Source of the DNA: an uncultured Collinsella sp. | GTDB lineage: Bacteria > Actinomycetota > Coriobacteriia > Coriobacteriales > Coriobacteriaceae | Assembly (NCBI GenBank): GCA_958413765.1 | Contig: CATYVH010000002.1 | Location: forward strand, 62,001-126,000 | DNA: 64,000 bases | Direction: 5' to 3' | Shown: in pieces, positions 58,150 to 64,000 of the stretch | Numbering within the stretch: position 1 is the stretch's first letter | Layout of the letters: every line of letters begins with the position of its first letter | The notes under the pieces: model-generated | What the model saw: only the letters and a program-made list of their open reading frames with translations | What the model was told of the DNA's origin: nothing | Database searches by the model: none | Program-made: the position numbers and the translations under genes

Positions 58150-59063
58150 TACAGCACGCCTCCGATCATCAGCAACAGCTGTGCGGTGATGCAACCGAAG
58201 ATAAGCGAATCGCTACGATCGAGCATTCCGCCGTGGCCCGGGATAAGGTTGCCGGAATCCTTGACGCCCACACCGCGCTTGATGCGCGACTCGATAAGGT
58301 CGCCGATAACGCCCAGAATGGACACGACCACGCCGCACAGCAGCGCATAGGGCAGGCTGAGCTTGTAGAAGTGCGTCGCCCACAGGATGAGCCAAATCAA
58401 AACCGAGCCCAAGATGCCGCCGGCAAACCCCTCCCAGCTCTTTTTGGGGGAGATCTTGGGAACCATCTTGTGCTTGCCGATACGGCTGCCCACGATGTAG
58501 GCAAACGAATCGGAGACCCAAAGGGACGCGCAAACGCCCACTGAAAGCAGGGCGCCGGCAAAACCGGGCACGGCATCGCGCAGCAGCACGATAGCCGACA
58601 GCATAAAGCCAGTGTAGATGGGACCCATGAGCGTCACGGCCACATCAGAGATGCGGGTACGCGGCGACCAGACATACCAAATGCCCACAGCGAGTATCAA
58701 GGCAAAAAGCAGGGCATTCAGCAACATCGAATCGCCCAACGCCGACAGCGGAAAGAGTACGGCGGCAGCGATACCCATGCGCTCGTTAGCCATCTTGCCA
58801 TCGAGCCTTGTCATACGGAAAAACTCATAGCAGCACAGACCGCTCATGACAGAAACAAAGATGGCCGTGGGCACGATACCCAAAACCAGGCACAGGATAA
58901 AGACAACGGCGTAGACGATACCGGCGGCGGCACGGGTAATAAAGCCCGCCAGCCACGAACCGGTGCCGCTCTTCGCTGCAGGCGCTCCCGCAGTGGCAGC
59001 CTTGCGCGCAGGCGCCGCGGAAACTGGCGTCTTGGGAGCAGATGCCTTGGGACGATCGGACAC
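58149..59063 (-). CDS. cdsA: Phosphatidate cytidylyltransferase
   Basis: A 304-residue membrane enzyme making CDP-diacylglycerol. An Ala/Pro/Lys-rich cytosolic leader (about 1-36) precedes eight or so membrane helices. The CDS signature SRIKRGVGVKDSGNLIPGHG followed by GMLDR is complete near the C-terminus. GTG start with GGAGG seven bases upstream. The leader is longer than in most relatives. Confidence 0.95.
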   Translation of the reverse strand: MSDRPKASAPKTPVSAAPARKAATAGAPAAKSGTGSWLAGFITRAAAGIVYAVVFILCLVLGIVPTAIFVSVMSGLCCYEFFRMTRLDGKMANERMGIAAAVLFPLSALGDSMLLNALLFALILAVGIWYVWSPRTRISDVAVTLMGPIYTGFMLSAIVLLRDAVPGFAGALLSVGVCASLWVSDSFAYIVGSRIGKHKMVPKISPKKSWEGFAGGILGSVLIWLILWATHFYKLSLPYALLCGVVVSILGVIGDLIESRIKRGVGVKDSGNLIPGHGGMLDRSDSLIFGCITAQLLLMIGGVL

Positions 59064-59065
59064 GA

Positions 59066-59860
59066 TTAAGCCTCCTCGGTCTTGCTCAGTCCACCAAACC
59101 TACGGTCACGGCCCTGATAGGCCAAAATGGCGTCGACAAGGCCCCAACGATCAAAGTCGGGCCAATAGGTATCGGTGACGTAGAATTCGGAATAAGCCAC
59201 CTGCCACAGCAGATAGTTCGAAAGGCGCAGCTCACCAGAGGTGCGAATCACAAGTTCGGGATCGGGAAGACCGGCGGTATAGAGGTGGGAAGCCACCATG
59301 TCGTCATCAATTGCGGCAGGATCGATCTTACCGGCGGCAGCGTCGGATGCGATCTGACGGACAGCGCGGGTAATCTCGGCACGCGCGCCGTAGTTGACGG
59401 CAAGCGCCAGCGTCATACCGGTGTGATCGGCGCACTCGGCAAGACCGCGCTCAAAAACGTCGCGAGTCTTCTTGGGCAGCGCGGAAATGTCACCCAAAAA
59501 GACTACGCGCACATTTTCGCGCTTCAGAAGCGGCAGCTCGTCGATAAACGTCTTGGCAAACAGGTGCATCAGAACGTTGACTTCGTGCTGCGGTCGATTC
59601 CAGTTTTCGGTCGAAAATGCATAGGCCGAAAGCACGTCGACGCCCAGGCGCACGCAGGCGGTAATGATCTCGCGCAGCGAGACGATACCCGCCTTGTGGC
59701 CCTCGGTGCGTGCAAGACCGCGCGACGTGGCCCAACGACCGTTGCCGTCCATGATGCACGAGATATGGTGCGGAATGTTATTGAGGTCAAGGTCGGAAAA
59801 ACCGACGCCCGCAGGGGCGTCGGCAAAGTACTCGACCAGTTTATGCTCGTCGTATTGCAC
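59066..59860 (-). CDS. uppS: Undecaprenyl diphosphate synthase
   Basis: A 264-residue cis-prenyltransferase: catalytic IMDGNGRWA with Asp38, HKAG, FSTENWNRP and RTSGELRLSNYLLWQ near 205. Makes the lipid carrier for cell-wall precursors. GTG start with GGAG seven bases upstream. Confidence 0.96.
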   Translation of the reverse strand: MQYDEHKLVEYFADAPAGVGFSDLDLNNIPHHISCIMDGNGRWATSRGLARTEGHKAGIVSLREIITACVRLGVDVLSAYAFSTENWNRPQHEVNVLMHLFAKTFIDELPLLKRENVRVVFLGDISALPKKTRDVFERGLAECADHTGMTLALAVNYGARAEITRAVRQIASDAAAGKIDPAAIDDDMVASHLYTAGLPDPELVIRTSGELRLSNYLLWQVAYSEFYVTDTYWPDFDRWGLVDAILAYQGRDRRFGGLSKTEEA

Positions 59861-59861
59861 C

Positions 59862-60398
59862 TTAGATCTCCATGACCTCGGCTTCTTTTTCCTTCAGAAG
59901 CTCCTCGACCTTGGCGACATATTCATCGGTATGCTTCTGGACCTTGGCCTGCTCGCGACGTACGTCGTCCTCGGTGAGCTCCTCATCGCGCTCGAGCTTG
60001 TTGTTGAAGTCGCGACGGATGTTACGGATAGACACCTTGGCCTGCTCGGCGTACTCGCGGCACTCCTTGACGAGCTCGCGACGGCGCTCCTCGGTGGGAG
60101 CCGGGAACGGCAGACGAACGACGGTGCCATCGGAGTTGGGGGTAATACCCAGATCGGAAGCGCCGATGGCCTTGACGATAGCGTTGATGAGAGCCTTGTC
60201 CCACGGCTCGATGAGCAGCATGTGAGCCTCGGGGGTCTTGACGGCGGCAACCTGCGTGACCGGCGTGGGGACACCGTAATAATCGACGGTGATGTCGGAC
60301 AGAATGTTGGCGTTGGCGCGACCGGTACGGACCTTGGAGAAGTTATGCTTGAGGGACTCGAGCGACTTGTCCATATGGGCGGTGATGTTCTCTGCCAT
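59862..60398 (-). CDS. frr: Ribosome recycling factor
   Basis: A 178-residue RRF: LKHNFSKVRTGRANANIL in the first helix, the YGVPTPVTQVA beta domain and a C-terminal three-helix bundle with VSIRNIRRDFNNKL. Works with EF-G after termination. Two bases after pyrH. Confidence 0.97.
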   Translation of the reverse strand: MAENITAHMDKSLESLKHNFSKVRTGRANANILSDITVDYYGVPTPVTQVAAVKTPEAHMLLIEPWDKALINAIVKAIGASDLGITPNSDGTVVRLPFPAPTEERRRELVKECREYAEQAKVSIRNIRRDFNNKLERDEELTEDDVRREQAKVQKHTDEYVAKVEELLKEKEAEVMEI

Positions 60399-60400
60399 GC

Positions 60401-61123
60401 TTAATCCTCCTGATAGACGAGCGTGCCGACGGGCTCACCCGCGAGCGCGCGTTTGACGGTGTCCTCGCCATCGATGTTGAGGACCAAAATAGGCATACGG
60501 TTATCCTGGCACAGGGCCGTAGCTGTGGAATCCATAACCTGCAGGCCGCGAACGAGAACCTCGTGATAAGTAATCTTGTCAAAACGGACGGCATCGGCGC
60601 ACTTGACGGGATCCTTGTCGTAGATGCCGTCAACCTTGGTGGCTTTAATCAGAATCTCGGCGCCGATCTCGCACGCACGAAGAGCCGCGGCGGTGTCGGT
60701 CGTAAAGTACGGATTACCCGAACCGGCGGCAAAAATAACAACGTTGCCCTTGGAAAGGTGGTTGATAGCGCGACGGCGAATATAGGGCTCGCAGATCTCG
60801 TTCATCTGGATAGCGCTCATCACGCGGCAGGGAACATCGTTATGCTCGAAGGCATCCTGCAGGGCGAGCGCGTTCATAACGGTTGCCAGCATGCCCATGT
60901 AGTCGGCCTGAGCACGCTCCATGCCACCGGCAGCGCCTGCCATGCCGCGGAAAATATTGCCGCCGCCGACAACGACGCCGACCTCATGGCCAACGGCGAG
61001 CAGCTCCTTGACCTGCTTGGCAAGATGGTCGGTAACCTTGGGGTCAATGCCATATTGGCCGTCGCCCATCAGTGCTTCGCCGGAAAGCTTAAGAAGCACG
61101 CGTTTATATCGGATGTCGGACAA
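60401..61123 (-). CDS. pyrH: UMP kinase
   Basis: A 240-residue hexameric UMP kinase: KRVLLKLSGEALMG, VVVGGGNIFRGMAGA, YFTTDTAAALRA and IYDKDPVK. TTG start 61123 is supported by GGAGG six bases upstream. A terminator separates it from tsf, so it begins a second operon: pyrH-frr-uppS-cdsA-dxr-rseP-ispG-proS. Confidence 0.97.
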   Translation of the reverse strand: MSDIRYKRVLLKLSGEALMGDGQYGIDPKVTDHLAKQVKELLAVGHEVGVVVGGGNIFRGMAGAAGGMERAQADYMGMLATVMNALALQDAFEHNDVPCRVMSAIQMNEICEPYIRRRAINHLSKGNVVIFAAGSGNPYFTTDTAAALRACEIGAEILIKATKVDGIYDKDPVKCADAVRFDKITYHEVLVRGLQVMDSTATALCQDNRMPILVLNIDGEDTVKRALAGEPVGTLVYQED

Positions 61124-61182
61124 AGCGATCCTCCTTTAATTAGACTCTCAATATGATATCAAAGGCTCTGATAAGAGCCATG

Positions 61183-61216
61183 AAAAAGCAGGCTGTGAGT
61201 AAAACCCACAGCCTGC
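61183..61216 (-). terminator. rpsB-tsf terminator
   Basis: On the minus strand GCAGGCTGTG pairs with CACAGCCTGC around a nine-base loop, followed by TTTTTC. A second small hairpin (GGCTCT/AGAGCC, 61163-61178) lies just downstream. Confidence 0.9.
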
Positions 61217-61239
61217 TCATTACAGCTACAAGAGCTTAT

Positions 61240-62109
61240 TTACTCGCCACGGACCAGACGGTCAAAGGCAACGACGGTAATGGTGTCGCCGAGCTCCTTG
61301 GAGACCTGCTCAGCGTACTTCTTGATGGTGAGGGAGCTGTCCTTGATGAACTCCTGCTCGGTGAGCACGGACTGCTTGTAGAACTTCTCCAGACGACCAA
61401 CAGCCATCTTCTCCTGGATAGCCTCGGGCTTGCCGGACTCGGCAGCCTGGGCCATGTAGATCTGCTTCTCGTGCTCGACGGTCTCGGCCGGAACCTTATC
61501 GCGGGTGGCGCAGATCGGTGCGACGGCGGCAACCTGAAGGGCAACGTCGTGAGCGAAGGTCTTGAAGGACTCAGCCTGAGCGGTCTCGGCCTTCTCGAAA
61601 GCAAACTCGACGAGGACGCCGATCTTACCACCCATGTGGATGTAAGAAGCGAGCGCGCCGTTCTCGGCCTTGCGGGCAGCGAAGCGGGAGATCTTCATGT
61701 TCTCGCCCATGATGTGAATCATCTCGGTGAGCTCGGAGGAAACGGTCTCCTCGCCCATCGGCTTCTCGAGCAGAGCGTCGACGTCAGCAGGCTCGGTGGT
61801 AGCGACAACCTCAGCGACCTTAGAAGCAAAGCCGGTGAACTTGGCGTTGGAGCCAACGAAGTCGGTCTCGCAGGAGAGCTCGAGCAGAGCGCCGGTCTTG
61901 CCATCCTCGGAGACGAACGCGGCGACAGCGCCCTCGTTGGTCTCACGGCCAGCCTTCTTGGCAGCCTTGGCGAGGCCGTTCTTACGCAGAACGTCGACAG
62001 CGGCGTCCATGTCGCCGTCAGCCTCAACGAGAGCCTTCTTGCACTCCATCATCGGGGAGTCGGTCATCTCGCGGAGCTGCTTGACCATAGCGGCGGTAAT
62101 CTGGGCCAT
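61240..62109 (-). CDS. tsf: Elongation factor Ts
   Basis: A 289-residue EF-Tu nucleotide exchange factor: N-terminal UBA-like LREMTDSPMMECKKALVEA, core motif ELSCETDFVGSNAKF and C-terminal subdomain. Start ATG 62109 has AAAGGAA upstream; 62124 is in frame but unsupported. Confidence 0.97.
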   Translation of the reverse strand: MAQITAAMVKQLREMTDSPMMECKKALVEADGDMDAAVDVLRKNGLAKAAKKAGRETNEGAVAAFVSEDGKTGALLELSCETDFVGSNAKFTGFASKVAEVVATTEPADVDALLEKPMGEETVSSELTEMIHIMGENMKISRFAARKAENGALASYIHMGGKIGVLVEFAFEKAETAQAESFKTFAHDVALQVAAVAPICATRDKVPAETVEHEKQIYMAQAAESGKPEAIQEKMAVGRLEKFYKQSVLTEQEFIKDSSLTIKKYAEQVSKELGDTITVVAFDRLVRGE

Positions 62110-62154
62110 TGTGGTTCCTTTCAAAGAGATGAAAAAGAATTAACTAAGACTGAT

Positions 62155-62883
62155 TTACTCGGCCTTGGGCTCAGCGGCCATCTCGGCCTCGGAGACCTGC
62201 TCCTTACCGGAGCCAGCGAGGCAGGCGTCAGCCATGAGCTCGCACATAAGGGTGACAGCGGAGATAGCGTCATCGTTGCAGGGGATGCCGTACTCGACCT
62301 CGTCGGGATCGGAGTTGGTGTCGATCAGAGCGACGACGGGGATGTTCAGGCGCTGAGCCTCCTTGATGGCGTTCTCCTCGCGCTTAGTGTCGATGACGAA
62401 GAGAGCCTGGGGCAGACCCTTCATGTCGCGGGCGCCACCGAGGTTGGTCTGGAGCTTGGTGAGCTCCTTGCCGAGCACAGCCTGCTCCTTCTTGGGGAGC
62501 ACTGCCATGCGGCCGTCCTCGACCATGGCCTCGAGCTCCTCCATGCGGTTGATGCGGGAGCGGATGGTGACGAAGTTGGTCAGCATACCGCCGAGCCAAC
62601 GCTGGTTGATGTAGGGCATATTAGCGCGCTCAGCAGCGTTCTTGACGGCCTCCTGAGCCTGCTTCTTGGTGCCGACGAACAGCACGTTGCCACCCTTGGC
62701 GACGTTCTTGACGAAGGTGTAGGCCTGGTCGGCGTCGAGGATGGTCTGCTTGAGGTCGAGGATGTAGATGCCGTTGCGCTCACCGAAGATGAACGGCTTC
62801 ATCTTGGGGTTCCAGCGACGGGTCTGGTGACCGAAGTGGCAGCCGGCCTCGAGCAGGGTGCGGATATTAATCTTGGTAGCCAT
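62155..62883 (-). CDS. rpsB: 30S ribosomal protein S2
   Basis: A 242-residue S2: TLLEAGCHFGHQTRRWNPKM, VLFVGTKKQAQEAV, RWLGGMLTNF and the IPVVALIDTNSDP motif. AGGAGG precedes ATG 62883. Paired with tsf as usual. Confidence 0.97.
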   Translation of the reverse strand: MATKINIRTLLEAGCHFGHQTRRWNPKMKPFIFGERNGIYILDLKQTILDADQAYTFVKNVAKGGNVLFVGTKKQAQEAVKNAAERANMPYINQRWLGGMLTNFVTIRSRINRMEELEAMVEDGRMAVLPKKEQAVLGKELTKLQTNLGGARDMKGLPQALFVIDTKREENAIKEAQRLNIPVVALIDTNSDPDEVEYGIPCNDDAISAVTLMCELMADACLAGSGKEQVSEAEMAAEPKAE

Positions 62884-63024
62884 GTTAAACCTCCTGTGGT
62901 TTGCCTCCGCGCGGGGTCATCCTCCAAAACCAACCCGGACATGTGCTACCAAAGCCCGGGCACCACGGTATGAAGTAGCCGCGCGTGCGTGATAAAAACA
63001 TGTTGCCGTGAAGCAACCCGATGA
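62884..63024 (-). promoter_or_regulatory. Structured rpsB leader
   Basis: About 140 transcribed bases with at least two hairpins: GTTGC/GCAAC (63002-63017) and CCCGG/CCGGG (62934-62960). S2 autocontrols rpsB-tsf in several bacteria; that this leader binds S2 is inference. Confidence 0.45.
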
Positions 63025-63053
63025 ATGATAGCAGGAATGCATCTTCGTGCCAA
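63025..63053 (-). promoter_or_regulatory. rpsB promoter
   Basis: TTGGCA (63048-63053), 17-base spacer, TATCAT (63025-63030), with TGC before the -10, on the minus strand. Strong, as expected for a ribosomal operon. Confidence 0.75.
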
Positions 63054-63102
63054 CCCGCAATCAAAACCACACACCTGAGTGCGGCGCGGGACGTCCCAGC
63101 CA

Positions 63103-64000
63103 CTATTCGCCTCGGGGATGGGCTTGAGCCACGGCACGTTTGAGCCGATCGGGCGTGAGGTGCGTGTAGATCTGCGTCGTGGACAGGCTCGCATGACCCA
63201 GCAGCTCTTGAACCGAGCGCAGGTCCGCACCGCCCTCGAGCAAGTCGGTCGCAAAGGTATGGCGCATCGCATGCGGGGCGATGTCGGCCGGAATGCCGGC
63301 GAGTGTCGCCAGAGTATGGAACCGCCGCCTGAGCATGGCGGCACTCATGCGATTACCGCGCGCCGATATAAGCAGCGGATGCGGCCCGGTAGTGGGGTCA
63401 CGGCGCTTTGCCTGAGCGAGCAACTCCGGCCGCCCCTCCTCAATATAGAGACGCGTCGCCTCGAGCGCGCGACGATACAGAGGGACGATACGTTCTTTGC
63501 TCCCCTTGCCCCACAGGCGCAGCGTGCGTTCGGACCACACAATGGACTCCACATTGAGTGCTGCGAGCTCAGAGATACGGGCGCCCGAGGCATAGAGCAG
63601 CTCGAGCATCGCCGCATCGCGCAGTCCCGCGGGTGTTGAGGTATCAGGCGTCTTGAGCAGCGCCTCCACCTGTTGGGTCGTCAGCACACCGGGTAGATCG
63701 CGCGGGAGCTTGGGCGAGGAAATTGCCGAGACCACATCGCCCTCCACGACCCCCTCGGCAGCCATCCACCGATAGAGCGAGCGAATGGCAGACAGGTGTG
63801 CCGCAAGCGTTCGGGGAGCCACCTGCTCACGCGAAAGTTCGGCAAGATAGCGACGAATGGTGCGCACGTCGGCAGCGAAAGCATCTATATCCTCACGCTC
63901 GCACCAGGCAGCAAAACGCTCCAGCCTCGAGCCATAGGCCGTCACCGTGTTGGGAGAAAGTCCCTCGACACGTGAGATATAGGCGATAAACGAGTCGACG
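63103..64000 (-). CDS. xerC: Tyrosine recombinase XerC/XerD (5' end beyond window)
   Basis: The reading frame stays open to the window edge, so the true start is outside; 298 codons are visible. N-terminal SAM-like domain (FIAYISRVEGLSPNTVTAYG) and catalytic domain with Arg in SGARISELAALN, HAMRHTFATDLLEGG, GHASLSTTQIYTHL with the nucleophilic Tyr. It resolves chromosome dimers at dif. Position just upstream of rpsB fits the XerC of Actinobacteria; XerD cannot be excluded. An internal GTG at 63945 is not the start. Confidence 0.9.
   Translation of the reverse strand, partial: VDSFIAYISRVEGLSPNTVTAYGSRLERFAAWCEREDIDAFAADVRTIRRYLAELSREQVAPRTLAAHLSAIRSLYRWMAAEGVVEGDVVSAISSPKLPRDLPGVLTTQQVEALLKTPDTSTPAGLRDAAMLELLYASGARISELAALNVESIVWSERTLRLWGKGSKERIVPLYRRALEATRLYIEEGRPELLAQAKRRDPTTGPHPLLISARGNRMSAAMLRRRFHTLATLAGIPADIAPHAMRHTFATDLLEGGADLRSVQELLGHASLSTTQIYTHLTPDRLKRAVAQAHPRGE

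Noticed and set aside
61153..62973. Plus-strand Leu-rich open frame of 606 codons opposite tsf and rpsB
   Set aside because: Antisense shadow produced by strong codon bias in translation genes; no ribosome site or homology.
1..64000. tRNA or rRNA genes
   Set aside because: No cloverleaf-type sequence or rRNA conserved segment was recognised in any intergenic region by eye.

Overview
The window is a gene-dense, GC-rich bacterial chromosome segment with 58 protein-coding genes and one broken transposase. It most likely comes from the Coriobacteriia (Actinomycetota), and the closest fit from memory is Collinsella. Evidence for this: an actinobacterial-type integration host factor (mihF), a lexA/LysM/nrdR arrangement like the one in other Actinobacteria, an NAD-linked PyrD/PyrK pair, a bifunctional AdhE typical of fermenting anaerobes, and gene orders otherwise familiar from Gram-positive anaerobes. 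The species call is inference; no rRNA or tRNA gene was seen. Almost everything is on the minus strand except lexA and its neighbour, rpmB, adhE and a small kinase gene.

Layout from left to right. (1) 1-2155: SOS hub, with divergent lexA and a LysM division-control-like gene leading into nrdR, three SOS boxes between them, and a membrane acyltransferase-like gene coupled to lexA. (2) 2140-8812: a minus-strand operon rny, GHKL ATPase, spoVS, miaB, miaA, hflX (RNA decay and tRNA modification). (3) 9070-10922: recA-recX with an SOS box inside the recA promoter. (4) 11180-20232: rnj, ftsK, RodZ-like, yajQ, rimO, pgsA, cinA. (5) 20233-20872: a 640-base intergenic region holding two related, highly palindromic elements. 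(6) 20873-23548: rpsO-pnp. (7) 23687-39734: comEA-comEC-holA, rpsT, then lepA, dusB, hemW, two dnaJ genes, mtaB, phoH, ybeY, dgkA, era, recO. (8) 39948-42358: mihF, gmk, rpoZ, thiI. (9) 42598-48049: the pyrimidine operon pyrR-B-C-K-D-F with a PyrR-type leader. (10) 48373-52579: rpmB, a RAYT transposase remnant, adhE and a phosphotransferase-like kinase. (11) 52757-64000: xerC/D (cut by the window end), rpsB-tsf, then pyrH, frr, uppS, cdsA, dxr, rseP, ispG, proS.

Most genes are housekeeping functions for information processing: RNA turnover (RNase Y, RNase J, PNPase), tRNA and ribosome modification (MiaA, MiaB, MtaB, RimO, ThiI, DusB), recombination (RecA, RecX, RecO, Xer), DNA uptake (ComEA, ComEC) and envelope precursors (UppS, CdsA, PgsA, Dxr, IspG, DgkA). 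The block order strongly resembles the Firmicutes superoperons around recA, pnp, era and rpsB.

The most unusual features are: the twin palindromic elements at 20418-20556 and 20680-20824, which share a 69-base core with covarying hairpin stems but have unrelated, perfectly self-complementary arms; a RAYT remnant bounded by 25-base inverted repeats and a possible related motif beside the first element; a DnaJ-type protein that ends in a membrane domain and sits where hrcA-grpE-dnaK would normally be; a site-2 protease with an inserted winged-helix-like domain; and a GHKL ATPase occupying the ymdB position between rny and spoVS.
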